Shown piece after piece: positions 34,727 to 43,454 of a stretch of 64,000 nt of DNA. The stretch comes from an uncultured bacterium (GTDB taxonomy: Bacteria > Cyanobacteriota > Vampirovibrionia > Gastranaerophilales > Gastranaerophilaceae): assembly GCA_900549855.1 (NCBI GenBank), contig URPS01000004.1, forward strand, positions 16,513 to 80,512, in the 5' to 3' direction. Positions within the stretch are counted from its first letter, which is position 1; every line of letters starts with the position of its first letter. A program made the translations under genes and the position numbers. The notes beneath the pieces were generated by a model, which saw only the letters and a list, made by a program, of their open reading frames with translations, was not told where the DNA came from and did not search any database.

Positions 34727-36460
34727 TTACGCTTGCAATGCAGTAACATTAATAATATCAATAAAATCAAATTTATTTGTGTCAAAAACGCCTTTGTCTG
34801 TAATTTTTAGTTCAGGAATAACAGGAAGTGACAAGAATCCCATTGTCATAAATGGGTCGTTTAATTCACATCCGATAGAATGTGCAGCTTGGTTTAATTC
34901 TTCGCATTTGTCTACAACATAATCAAATTCTCTATCAGACATCAAACCTGCAATTGGTAATGCTAATTCAGAAATAATTTCTCCATCCTTAACTACAACT
35001 TTACCACCTTTGCACTTAATCAATGCAACTGCTGCAGTGTACATGTCAGCGTCGTTTGTACCGATTACAATCATGTTGTGTGAATCGTGTGCGACAGTAG
35101 AGGCTATTGCGCCGCATTTCAGATTAAATCCTTTAACAAAACCTTTACCGATGTTTCCTGTCGCTCTATGACGCTCAATTACACATATTTTAAGTGTGTC
35201 ATTCTCAATATTACTGATAGCATTGCCGTCTTCAACAAGAGCCTCTGTTTCAACTGATTTGGTAATTAATTGGTGCGGAATAACTTCCAGCGCTTTGACA
35301 CCAATTTTGCCATCCGGTTCATTTACGCTGATTTTAAAGTCTTCAGGAGTAATCCATCTTACGTTAACAGAATTTCTGACAGCAAGCGCTTCGCCTTGCG
35401 GAATTTCTACTGCTAATTTGCCATTATGTGCAATAACGTTACCATTTTTCATAACGATATCAGGCTTGAATGATTTTAAATCCGGTAATACAAGCAAATC
35501 TGCTTTATACCCTGGGGCAATTGCACCAAGGTTTTGTAGTCCAAAGTATTCTGCAGTATTCAAACTTGCAACTTGAATAGCCTTAATAGGGTCAACGCCG
35601 GCTTCTACTGCACGTCTAACCATTCCATTAATATGTTCTTTCAAATCTGAAGGGTGTCTGTCGTCAGTTACAAAGATACATTTTCTTGTGTTGCAGTTTT
35701 TTAGAACAGGAAGCAATGCGTCCAAATCCTTTGCAGCCGTTCCTTCTCTAATCATAACGTACATTCCGAGTCTGATTCTTTCGATTGCTTCTTCCGGAGT
35801 TGTGCATTCGTGATCAGATTTTACTCCACTTGCAACGTAAGCGCATAAATCTTTTCCACTCAAATATGGAGCGTGACCGTCAATGCGTTTTTCTTTTGAT
35901 TTTGCAAGTTCAAGTTTTGCCATAACGTTATTATCAAGGTTCAAAACTCCTGGGAAATTCATCATTTCTGCAAGTCCGAGAACCCAAGGTTTGTCAATCA
36001 AAAGCGACAAGTCATAGCTGTTTAAGTCAAAACCTGATGTTTCAAACGGAGTAGCAGGAACGCAAGACGGGAGCATTGTAAATACATCCATAGGAAGATT
36101 TTTTACAGCTTCGTGCATAAAACTTATACCATGCAAGCCTAATACATTAGATATTTCGTGCGGGTCAATAATTACAGTTGTTGTACCGGCAGGTAATACA
36201 ACGCTTGCAAATTCTTTCGGTAACATCATTGCGCTTTCCAAGTGCACATGTCCGTCAATAAATGAAGGTGAAACATACGCTCCGTTTACATCAATTTCTT
36301 TTTTGCCGGAATAATTTTCGCCAATTCCTGCAATAATACCGTCGACAATTGCAATGTCACCTTTGTAAATTTCTTCTGAAAGAACATTCACAACATTAGC
36401 ATTTTTGATTACTAAATCAGCTTTTTCTAATCCTCTTGCAACGTTTATAATATTTTCCAT
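34727..36460 (-). CDS. ade: Adenine deaminase
   Basis: This amidohydrolase converts adenine to hypoxanthine and ammonia for purine salvage. The 577-residue product has normal AdeC length. It shows the metal-binding SFIDGHVHLESAMM (~68-81), DPHEISNVLGLHG (~110-122), HAPYLSGKDL (~195), the DDRHPSD segment (~266) and the C-terminal domain with VAHDSHNMIVIGTNDADM (~460-477). It lies seven bases after a gene of unknown function (37,040-36,468), and the two are probably co-transcribed. Confidence 0.96.
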   Translation of the reverse strand: MENIINVARGLEKADLVIKNANVVNVLSEEIYKGDIAIVDGIIAGIGENYSGKKEIDVNGAYVSPSFIDGHVHLESAMMLPKEFASVVLPAGTTTVIIDPHEISNVLGLHGISFMHEAVKNLPMDVFTMLPSCVPATPFETSGFDLNSYDLSLLIDKPWVLGLAEMMNFPGVLNLDNNVMAKLELAKSKEKRIDGHAPYLSGKDLCAYVASGVKSDHECTTPEEAIERIRLGMYVMIREGTAAKDLDALLPVLKNCNTRKCIFVTDDRHPSDLKEHINGMVRRAVEAGVDPIKAIQVASLNTAEYFGLQNLGAIAPGYKADLLVLPDLKSFKPDIVMKNGNVIAHNGKLAVEIPQGEALAVRNSVNVRWITPEDFKISVNEPDGKIGVKALEVIPHQLITKSVETEALVEDGNAISNIENDTLKICVIERHRATGNIGKGFVKGFNLKCGAIASTVAHDSHNMIVIGTNDADMYTAAVALIKCKGGKVVVKDGEIISELALPIAGLMSDREFDYVVDKCEELNQAAHSIGCELNDPFMTMGFLSLPVIPELKITDKGVFDTNKFDFIDIINVTALQA

Positions 36461-36467
36461 TTTTCAC

Positions 36468-37040
36468 CTATAAAATTAAATTTTTGTAATCAACGAGTTT
36501 TGACAAGTCTTCACTTTTGATAACTTCATCAATAATATCTTTGAAACTTTCTGTGTTTTCAGTTTTCATACCATCAGGCAAAACAATATCAGTGTTTGTT
36601 TTAGAATTCACAAACCCTTTGTTTAATACTAAAAATTCTCTATATAGTTTTAGTATTTTCATATCATCTTCGTTAATTTTGTATTCTGTAGAAAGAAAAT
36701 ATTTCATATCTTTAGGGAATAATTCTAAGAATTTAATCATAAAATCCGTATCAGCTGTATTTTCTTCATCATTATATTCTCCACCCAAACAAGGATTGTT
36801 TAAAATTTCTTGTTCCGGTTGAGTTTTTATGTAAGCTGCCCACATTAGACATCCAATGTAAAATCCAAGATTATTGTAAAACATTTCCAAAAATCTTTTG
36901 TAATATTGTCTAAATTTCATTTTCTTTTGAGAAAGGTTCTTAAATCTGTTAATATCCATGTAAAGATATTCAACAGTACCCCTAAAAGCTAATATAAATG
37001 GTCCGAATCCTGGGTCGAATTCTAATCCTGCATTTGTCAT
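36468..37040 (-). CDS. Soluble protein of unknown function upstream of ade
   Basis: I do not recognise the family. The 190-residue protein is mainly helical, with aromatic-rich stretches (YYKRFLEMFYNNLGFYIG, ~45-62) and no signal peptide or clear membrane helix. GPFILAFRGTVEYLYMDIN lies near the start. AAGGGAAAA precedes the ATG, and an extended -10 (TGGTATAAA, minus strand near 37,061-37,069) is a plausible promoter. With seven bases to ade it probably heads a two-gene operon, which suggests but does not prove a purine-related role. Confidence 0.6.
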   Translation of the reverse strand: MTNAGLEFDPGFGPFILAFRGTVEYLYMDINRFKNLSQKKMKFRQYYKRFLEMFYNNLGFYIGCLMWAAYIKTQPEQEILNNPCLGGEYNDEENTADTDFMIKFLELFPKDMKYFLSTEYKINEDDMKILKLYREFLVLNKGFVNSKTNTDIVLPDGMKTENTESFKDIIDEVIKSEDLSKLVDYKNLIL

Positions 37041-37278
37041 AATATTTTCCCTTTTAAATATTTATACCATTTTAGTTTAACGAGTTGGAATAGTCAAGAA
37101 TGTAGGTTTTAAATTAAAAAGTTGAAAATTAATAAGGGTGATAGATTTTCAAATTCAAATTTTAGAGCTTAAAATAACTTCATATAATATTTGAATTCAC
37201 AAATAGTTATATTACGATAGAAAAAGGGAGAATGTATTTATTTTTTAACCAGACTATTTTAAATCAGGGTGAATTAGG

Positions 37279-37872
37279 GTGAGATTTTTATTAATACTAT
37301 CGTTATTTTTTATGAGCTGTTTTTCTGCTTTCGCAGCCGGTAATACTGCTAGTAGTGATTTTTCTATAACTCTTCCTGCATTTGTAAAAGTAGAATCAAT
37401 CTCTAGTCCGGTATTAGTTGCAAATATTACAGATAGAACAGGAAATTTACGTGCACCGTTATCAAGTACTTTTCGGGTAATTTCTAATGGTGCAGAAACA
37501 AAAACTCTTTACCTCAATGCTCATACCGTAACCCAAGGTGGGTACGAGCCTGCTATGTTTGAACAAGGTGGAAGAGTTTATATTGCATTTGCAAACTTAG
37601 CAAAAATGCCTCAATCACAAGCTTTAGCAAATTGTAAAATCGGTGGAATGCCAAAAGATAGCCCTGGGATTGTTGCATTTCCTGTAGATACAATTTCTGG
37701 TGCTAAATACAAATATTTAAGCAGCAAAAACAAATATGAAGTTTATGCAGAGAATGGAACAACATATGTAACAGTACACATCGGGCAGAATGTATTACGC
37801 TCATCATTTGCAGCAAACGACCCTAGAGGTTTTTATCAGGCGGTTTTATCCTTAACAGAAGCAGATATTTAG
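37279..37872 (+). CDS. Orphan secreted pilin-like protein
   Basis: The 197-residue product has a signal peptide (~1-19, ILSLFFMSCFSAFA). The mature part resembles the pilins at 44,795 and 45,473: an early DFSITLPAFVKVE strand (compare LTVPEFINIT in the major pilin) and a C-terminal donor-type strand GFYQAVLSLTEADI (compare GTYKATLTLSQATP). It starts at GTG 37,279 with a weak leader. No chaperone or usher is adjacent. Its end overlaps the convergent DtxR-type gene by four bases. It may be an alternative subunit exported by the 44-49 kb machinery. Confidence 0.6.
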   Translation: MRFLLILSLFFMSCFSAFAAGNTASSDFSITLPAFVKVESISSPVLVANITDRTGNLRAPLSSTFRVISNGAETKTLYLNAHTVTQGGYEPAMFEQGGRVYIAFANLAKMPQSQALANCKIGGMPKDSPGIVAFPVDTISGAKYKYLSSKNKYEVYAENGTTYVTVHIGQNVLRSSFAANDPRGFYQAVLSLTEADI

Positions 37873-38270
37873 TTTTTTGTTTTCTTTTGCTCATTTTCCA
37901 AGCAATTTTTAATATGCTTTTTCCACTTATTTAGAATTCTTTTACTAATAACGTGTTCTATTTTACAAGCGGTTTCTTCTGCCAATTTACGTTCTATTTT
38001 TAGAATATCTCTAAAAAACATAGTTAAAGTTTCATGTTTTTCAATAATTTCTTTGGCTTTTTTTTCACCATCATCAGTCAAAGAAATTGCGCCATAATGT
38101 CCGTAATTGATTAAACCAAGCTGTTCTAATTTTTGCAAAGCTTCTGTCACAGAGGCTCTTGATACATTCAATTTGCGTGAAACATCAATTGCACGGACTT
38201 TATGCTCTTTAGAATAAATACTGTACACAGTTTCTATATAATCTTCTAAGCTTGAAGTGATTTCAGCCAT
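37869..38270 (-). CDS. DtxR/MntR-family metal-dependent regulator
   Basis: The 133-residue protein has the winged-helix DNA-binding part (SLEDYIETVYSI 7-18, VSRKLNVSRASVTEALQKLE ~32-51) and a dimerisation domain with metal ligands Asp10, Glu13, KHETLTMFF and ETACKIEHVIS. The last segment keeps a Cys where MntR has Glu, as in DtxR (EACRWEHVMS), so iron sensing is possible. No SH3-like third domain is present. GGAGG lies before the ATG at 38,270. It overlaps the end of folC by 25 bases. Targets are unknown, but mntP at 27.9 kb is an attractive one. Confidence 0.88.
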   Translation of the reverse strand: MAEITSSLEDYIETVYSIYSKEHKVRAIDVSRKLNVSRASVTEALQKLEQLGLINYGHYGAISLTDDGEKKAKEIIEKHETLTMFFRDILKIERKLAEETACKIEHVISKRILNKWKKHIKNCLENEQKKTKN

Positions 38271-39403
38271 TGCATACCTCCAATCATATAAAAAGAACCG
38301 CAAATAATATTCAATTTATCCGGTGTTAGAATTGTTTTATCTGTATACTTTTTAGTAAGATAATGGCATTTTTCAGCAAGTTCTTCATAGTTTGCAGCAT
38401 TAGGATAATCAAATTCATTGATGTAAATTTCGTCACCTTCTCTAAAAAGAATCGACATCATTTTTTCGTAATCTTTATTTTTTAAACACCCAAAGACAAA
38501 TCTACGGCTTTCCTCCGGAAAAAACCAATCAAGGTTTTCTCTTAAGGCAGAAACACCATTTGGATTGTGGCAAGCATCAACAATAAGATTTCTATCTTCA
38601 AAATACTCAAACCTACATGGATTTTTAACTTTGTTTAATCCACTAATAATTGTTTCATCATCAATGTTTTTAAACAAAAGATTTATTGCATTTATTGCCA
38701 AAGCCAAATTTTCAACTTGATGATTACCTTTTAGAGAAAGCGCATCCACAAATGCAGGATTTACAAACGGTGTCGTTAAGATAAATAATGAATCTTCTTT
38801 ATCCGCTTTATCTTTGATGGCTTCGTATCCGGAACTTGTAATCACCGGACAATTTTTCTTGATAATTCCTGCTTTTTCAAACGCTATTTCTTCTTTTGTT
38901 TTGCCTAATCTTTCTGTGTGGTCTAAATCAATATGCGTAATTATTGAACACAAATTATTTTTTATAACATTTGTTGCATCAAATCTGCCGCCAAGTCCTG
39001 TTTCTAATATAACAACGTCAACATTTTGTTCTTTAAAATACAAAAACATCATTATTGTAAGGATTTCAAATTCTGTAAGGTGAATTCCAAGATTAGTTAT
39101 TGTTTCAATATATTCAGCAAATTTTTCTTTCGGAATATCTTGTCCGCAGATTCGAATTCTTTCTGTATATTCCCAAATGTGCGGACTTGTATAAAGCCCT
39201 GTTTTATATCCTGCTTCTCTTAATATAGAATCAAGAATTGTACAGACTGAACCCTTGCCATTTGTTCCGGCAACGTGAATGTACTTCAAATCATCTTGAG
39301 GATTACCTAATTTTTCCAGAGCTGCAGAAATTCTATCCAGACCTAAGTCTACATAAAACATACCTTTGCTTGTTATTAATTTAATTGAGTCTTCGTAGTT
39401 CAT
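38246..39403 (-). CDS. folC: Folylpolyglutamate/dihydrofolate synthase
   Basis: FolC ligates glutamate to dihydropteroate or folates using ATP. The 385-residue product has the P-loop VAGTNGKGSVCTILDSIL (~43-60), the YTSPHIWEYTERIRI segment (~75-89), ETGLGGRFDATN (~136-147) and DACHNPNG (~275). Length is slightly short of the family norm (~420). TATATT (39,416-39,411) lies seven bases before the ATG, so transcription may be leaderless. The downstream DtxR-type gene starts within its end. Confidence 0.94.
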   Translation of the reverse strand: MNYEDSIKLITSKGMFYVDLGLDRISAALEKLGNPQDDLKYIHVAGTNGKGSVCTILDSILREAGYKTGLYTSPHIWEYTERIRICGQDIPKEKFAEYIETITNLGIHLTEFEILTIMMFLYFKEQNVDVVILETGLGGRFDATNVIKNNLCSIITHIDLDHTERLGKTKEEIAFEKAGIIKKNCPVITSSGYEAIKDKADKEDSLFILTTPFVNPAFVDALSLKGNHQVENLALAINAINLLFKNIDDETIISGLNKVKNPCRFEYFEDRNLIVDACHNPNGVSALRENLDWFFPEESRRFVFGCLKNKDYEKMMSILFREGDEIYINEFDYPNAANYEELAEKCHYLTKKYTDKTILTPDKLNIICGSFYMIGGMQWLKSLQA

Positions 39404-39410
39404 ATTTATA

Positions 39411-39416
39411 AATATA
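39411..39416 (-). promoter_or_regulatory. -10 element for leaderless folC
   Basis: TATATT, then TATAAAT, then the ATG at 39,403 on the minus strand. A fragment of family A repeat (GAAGTCATTAAGTCG, ~39,453) lies further upstream. Confidence 0.45.
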
Positions 39417-39510
39417 GCATATAATTAAGTGAATTGATGAATAAGCTTGATGAAGTCATTAAGTCGTACTATTACTAAGTTTTTAAGACTTATTCACCCT
39501 GAAAATCATA

Positions 39511-40143
39511 TCACACCAATGTCAATTGTTTTGCAAAATGTTTTCTCAAAAACGATGGTCTATGATATTTACATAACCCGAATTTATCTATTGCCTCAAG
39601 ATGTTCTTTCGTTAAATATCCTGCATTTTTTGCCCAATTATACATAGGGAATTCTTCGTGAAGTCTTTCCATATACCGGTCACGTGTAACTTTTGCCAAA
39701 ACACTCGCAGCTGCAATAGAGGCTGATTTAGAATCCCCTTTAACCACATATTGCTGTTCGTGAGAAAAATCTTTAATCAATTTATTGCCATCAACCAGAA
39801 CAAGGGTTTTAGGTTCGGTTATTATTGCGGAACAAGCCAGATTCATAGCTTTGAGAGAAGAATTTAAAATGTTAATTCTTTCTATCTCTTCTACTTCCAC
39901 ACAAATAATTTTATTGTGCGTATTGTTCTTAATAACGTCATAAATCAATTCACGTTTTTTATGAGTGAGTTTTTTTGAGTCATTGAGGATTGCTAAATCT
40001 TTAATCAACCCTTCTGTAATTTCCTCAAACCCAACAGCTGCTGCAAAAACTCCACCAGCCGCAGGACCACGTCCGGCTTCATCCGTACCGATAATAGGTC
40101 GTTGAAAATTCTTATCAAATTCAAAAAGTAATTCTGATGTCAT
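39511..40143 (-). CDS. rnhB: Ribonuclease HII
   Basis: RNase HII removes ribonucleotides and RNA from DNA. The 210-residue product has IIGTDEAGRGPAAGGVFAAA (~17-36) with the catalytic Asp-Glu pair, the DSKKLTHKKRE segment (~54-64), VLVDGNK (~113, third acidic residue) and KGDSKSASIAAASVLAKVTRD (shown as its first part near 133), all standard. TAGAAT (40,155-40,150) lies six bases before the ATG. It is divergent from the panE-like gene, with a 76-bp shared promoter region. Confidence 0.96.
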   Translation of the reverse strand: MTSELLFEFDKNFQRPIIGTDEAGRGPAAGGVFAAAVGFEEITEGLIKDLAILNDSKKLTHKKRELIYDVIKNNTHNKIICVEVEEIERINILNSSLKAMNLACSAIITEPKTLVLVDGNKLIKDFSHEQQYVVKGDSKSASIAAASVLAKVTRDRYMERLHEEFPMYNWAKNAGYLTKEHLEAIDKFGLCKYHRPSFLRKHFAKQLTLV

Positions 40144-40149
40144 AGAACT

Positions 40150-40155
40150 ATTCTA
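40150..40155 (-). promoter_or_regulatory. -10 element for leaderless rnhB
   Basis: TAGAAT, six bases (AGTTCT), ATG at 40,143. Confidence 0.5.
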
Positions 40156-40207
40156 CTATAAATTTTTAATCCGGAAATGAAATCTTCACATATTTTGCAA
40201 AATAGTG

Positions 40208-40213
40208 TAAAAT
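40208..40213 (+). promoter_or_regulatory. -10 element for leaderless panE-like gene
   Basis: TAAAAT, six bases (ACACGT), ATG at 40,220. Confidence 0.5.
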
Positions 40214-40219
40214 ACACGT

Positions 40220-41095
40220 ATGGAAAATGTAATTATTTGCGGGCTTGGCGCAGTTGGATTAACTTATGCAATGAAATTCAGGGATAAATGTACACTTAAA
40301 ATCCTTGTTGATAATGAACGACTAAAAAGATACACCGAGAGCAAACCTGTTTTTAATGGAATAGAACAAAATTTTGAATACATTTTACCTTCGGATAAGT
40401 TTGATGCAGATTTAATAATCATAGCAACAAAGGCTCAAGGTTTGAAATCCGCAATCCAAAATATCAAAAATTTTGTGGGCGAAAAAACAAAAATTCTTTC
40501 ACTCCTTAATGGAATATCTTCTGAACAAGAAATCAAAAAAGTTTATCCTATGGCAAAGGTTTTAAAATCATACTTTATCGGTCATAGTGCAGTAAGAACA
40601 GGAAATTCCGTTACACAAGACGGTGTTGGTGAAATTGTTATGGAAAAAGATGACGAGGTTATCAATTTTTTTGATAAACTTGGCATAAATCACCAAACAC
40701 CTAGTAATATTGATTATTCAATGTGGCTGAAATTTACCATGAATATATTTTCTAATCAGACTTCTGCCATACTCAATCTTACTTTTGGTGAGATGAAAAA
40801 CAGTCCGGAATTTATTTTGCTTGCAAAAAAAATTATCAATGAAGTTCGATTAATTGCAGAAAAAGAGAATGTCAGCGGACTTGAGAATTTGGAAGCTGAT
40901 GCATTAAAAGCTCTTGCAAGAATGTGCGATGAAGGCAAAACATCAATGCTGCAAGATATTCTTGCCGGAAGAAAAACAGAAGTCGATATTTTTGCAGGAG
41001 AAATTATACGACTTGGGCAAAAATATGATATTCCAACACCTTACAATCAGGTTTTGTTTGATTTAATCAAAATAAAAGAAGGAATAGTATCATAA
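40220..41095 (+). CDS. Ketopantoate reductase (ApbA/PanE family)
   Basis: The 291-residue NADPH-dependent dehydrogenase has the Rossmann motif IICGLGAVGLTYAMKF (~4-19) and the mid-protein IIATKAQGLKSAI (~73-85) typical of PanE. The all-alpha C-terminal domain includes MWLKFTMNIFSNQTSAILNL (~174-193) and SMLQDILAGRKTEVDIFAGE (~248-267), which hold the family's Asn/Ser/Asp substrate residues. PanE makes pantoate for CoA, although ApbA-family paralogs with other substrates exist. The neuA-like gene follows after 13 bases. Confidence 0.85.
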   Translation: MENVIICGLGAVGLTYAMKFRDKCTLKILVDNERLKRYTESKPVFNGIEQNFEYILPSDKFDADLIIIATKAQGLKSAIQNIKNFVGEKTKILSLLNGISSEQEIKKVYPMAKVLKSYFIGHSAVRTGNSVTQDGVGEIVMEKDDEVINFFDKLGINHQTPSNIDYSMWLKFTMNIFSNQTSAILNLTFGEMKNSPEFILLAKKIINEVRLIAEKENVSGLENLEADALKALARMCDEGKTSMLQDILAGRKTEVDIFAGEIIRLGQKYDIPTPYNQVLFDLIKIKEGIVS

Positions 41096-41108
41096 CGAGG
41101 AGATAAAT

Positions 41109-41807
41109 TTGAATATAGCGTTCATACCGGTAAGAGGCGGAAGCAAGTCCATTCCACTCAAAAATATTAAAGAACTAAACGGTAAACCACTTGTTTATTG
41201 GACAGCAAGAGCTGCAAATAATGCCAGATGTATCGACAAAGTTATCATTGCGACAGACAGTGAAGAGATTAAAGCTGTGGTTAAAAGCTTTGGGCTTGAT
41301 AAAGTTCAAATTTACGACAGAGATAAAAAAAATGCAGAAGACACATCTTCTACAGAAAGTGTTATGTTTGAATATATTCAAAAATCAGATTTGAAAGCAA
41401 AAGACTTATTTTTTCTTATCCAAGCGACTTCTCCAATGCTAAAATCTGAACATATTGATGGAATGTATCGAGCATTTATGGCAGGAAATGCGGATTCGAT
41501 GTTCAGCGGAGTGGTTGAAAAGCAATTTCACTGGAAATTTTTGCCACATCAAATTTCACACAGCCAAGAGAATTTTGTAGTTCCTGTAAACTATGATTAT
41601 CGCAATCGTCCACGAAGACAGGAATTTGAAGGTTTGGTAGCAGAAAATGGAGCTTGCTACATAAATTCCGTTGGCAATATTTTGCGTGATAAATGCAGAC
41701 TTTCAGGCAATATTGCTGCGTATGAATTACCTGCGTATACAGCGTACGAAATTGACGAGCCGGAAGATTGGTTTTTGGTTGAAGAACTTATGAAAAGATA
41801 TCAATAA
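41109..41807 (+). CDS. NeuA-like CMP-sugar cytidylyltransferase
   Basis: The 232-residue protein has the N-terminal nucleotide-binding motif FIPVRGGSKSIPLKNIKELN (~4-23), GKPLVYWTARAA (~24-35) and IIATDSEEI (~46). LIQATSPML (~103) and a C-terminal IDEPEDW motif complete the acylneuraminate cytidylyltransferase pattern. It activates a nonulosonic or related sugar acid with CTP. It starts at TTG 41,109 after GAGGAG. No NeuB/NeuC-type synthase is near, so the sugar cannot be named. It is probably co-transcribed with the panE-like gene. Confidence 0.82.
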   Translation: MNIAFIPVRGGSKSIPLKNIKELNGKPLVYWTARAANNARCIDKVIIATDSEEIKAVVKSFGLDKVQIYDRDKKNAEDTSSTESVMFEYIQKSDLKAKDLFFLIQATSPMLKSEHIDGMYRAFMAGNADSMFSGVVEKQFHWKFLPHQISHSQENFVVPVNYDYRNRPRRQEFEGLVAENGACYINSVGNILRDKCRLSGNIAAYELPAYTAYEIDEPEDWFLVEELMKRYQ

Positions 41808-42062
41808 CTGTTAGTTTTATGCAGTTTTTGTTAGGGAGTCCCTGACCTACCATATATAAAACAATTTTCCATTTTCAACTTTCAACTTACTAACCCTACA
41901 TAAGTATGAATTTTAGCAAATCTTTTCCCACAAAAAGATGATTTTTTTCAAATATGTATTGAAATCCGTATAAAAATTGTTAACATGGCTATATAGGATA
42001 GTTGTTTTTCTGCGTTTTGTGCACATTTAGGATTGCAGAAAAAAATTAAAAAATAGAGCTTT

Positions 42063-42920
42063 ATGAAAAAAATACTGTTAACAATGCTAATGGCAGGAGC
42101 GCTTAGCTTACCGAGTTCGGCTTCGATGGTTATTATAGACTATCAAGGCGATACAGTGGTGCGCCAACAGAGCATTGAGCGCAATTTGATTATTAATAGT
42201 GATGATGGAGCCAACTACAAAATCGCCCTACGTCCTCTTGATGACGCTTTGAGAAGAGTAGATGGCGAGGTTACAATTCCACTATCTGATTTGTATATAA
42301 ACAATACAAGAGAAGATGTGTATTTAAGATATAACGAGTATTCGTATATCTTTGACGGACTTTCTATGGGCGGAGTTGCTAAAAATATGACGGCAAAAAT
42401 CCGTGATTTTGGTATGGTTCCGGCTGGTACGTATCAAATAAATTTTGAAGTTCAGGCAACAGATGTAGAAACAGGTGAAATTGCTGCTACATCAACATTT
42501 AATTTGCAATTTATTGTACCTGTAATGCAAGAAATAAGTTTACACCACGAAGTGCCGAGAATAGTTCTTGGTGCGAATGATGCGTTTAAAAAACAACAAA
42601 AAGTTACAAATGAAACATCACCGTTGGTTTATATAAATTCCAATTGTGATTGGGAATTGTCCGTAAATGCGGATAATTTCGGTGATGCGGCAGGAAATTA
42701 TTTTGTCAGAACAGTTTCCGCTTCATCAAATGTTGGAGAACGCTTACTCGAAAGAGTTCAGCTTACTGCCGGCAAAGAAATCGTGATTGCACGAGGCAAA
42801 GCACCTGCAAATAATGAATATGTAAGTGTTGAGTATTCTTTGGAGAATGCTGATGGCAAAGCCATTCCTTGCGGTAATTATGAAAACAGAGTTAAGTATG
42901 TATTAAGAGAAAGAAGGTAA
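42063..42920 (+). CDS. Secreted protein at the head of the pilus region
   Basis: The 285-residue product has a clear signal peptide (1-~20, ILLTMLMAGALSLPSSASMV) and an all-beta mature part with two similar halves. It has no match I can name. YINSNCDWELSVNADNF (~196) recalls BACON- or pilin-associated beta domains, and the C-terminus ends YENRVKYVLRERR. Given its position before the chaperone-pilin-usher genes, it may be a tip or accessory subunit. A GIY-YIG gene and repeats separate it from them. Confidence 0.6.
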   Translation: MKKILLTMLMAGALSLPSSASMVIIDYQGDTVVRQQSIERNLIINSDDGANYKIALRPLDDALRRVDGEVTIPLSDLYINNTREDVYLRYNEYSYIFDGLSMGGVAKNMTAKIRDFGMVPAGTYQINFEVQATDVETGEIAATSTFNLQFIVPVMQEISLHHEVPRIVLGANDAFKKQQKVTNETSPLVYINSNCDWELSVNADNFGDAAGNYFVRTVSASSNVGERLLERVQLTAGKEIVIARGKAPANNEYVSVEYSLENADGKAIPCGNYENRVKYVLRERR

Positions 42921-42924
42921 ATTG

Positions 42925-43140
42925 AAAAATGAATTGCCACGAAAATCATAGATTTTCTCGCAATGACGAAATGTGTGCCTACCAGATAGCCGTCATTGCG
43001 AGCGGGAGCGAAGCAATCCAGTCGCCAAGCTAATAGTGGATATTAGTCTAAAATGACAATCAAATGCTAAAGTAATAGATTGCCACGTCACTAACGTTCC
43101 TCGCAATGACGAGTGGCACTCTGATAGGTAACACAACAAA
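42925..43140. repeat. REPIN-like element upstream of the GIY-YIG gene
   Basis: The complete unit 42,992-43,110 opens GTCATTGCGAGCGGGAGCG and ends CGTTCCTCGCAATGAC. Inner GCAATCCA pairs with the later GATTGC. A solo half-unit (ATTGCCACGAAAATCATAGA ... CTCGCAATGACG) lies at about 42,933-42,968. Confidence 0.85.
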
Positions 43141-43155
43141 ACAATAAAGGTAATA

Positions 43156-43449
43156 ATGAACAAACAAAGTTATGTATATATTCTATTTAGCAAAAGAAAT
43201 GGAACTTTGTATGTAGGAGTTACATCAAATCTGATAAAAAGAGTATACGAGCATAAGAACAAATTTGTTGATGGTTTTACTAAAAAATATAACGTTGATA
43301 AACTCGGTTATTTTGAAGTTTTTGAAGATATTACAAAGGCAATAGAACGAGAAAAACAATTAAAAGCCGGTAGTAGACAAAAGAAAATTGATTTAATCGA
43401 AAAAAACAACAAAGAATGGAAAGATTTGTACAATGAAATAATTAAATAA
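43156..43449 (+). CDS. Small GIY-YIG endonuclease-domain protein
   Basis: The 97-residue protein is a stand-alone GIY-YIG domain (UPF0213/YhbQ-like): SYVYILFSKRNGTLYVGVTS (5-24) supplies the two tripartite motifs, NLIKRVYEHKN the Arg of the active site, and AIEREKQLKAGSR (~73-85) the catalytic Glu. AAAGG lies before the ATG. REPIN-like elements flank it on both sides (42,992-43,110; 43,505-43,677; 43,707-43,821). It interrupts the pilus locus, which suggests it arrived with the repeats. A role in spreading them is inference. Confidence 0.85.
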   Translation: MNKQSYVYILFSKRNGTLYVGVTSNLIKRVYEHKNKFVDGFTKKYNVDKLGYFEVFEDITKAIEREKQLKAGSRQKKIDLIEKNNKEWKDLYNEIIK

Positions 43450-43454
43450 AGCTA

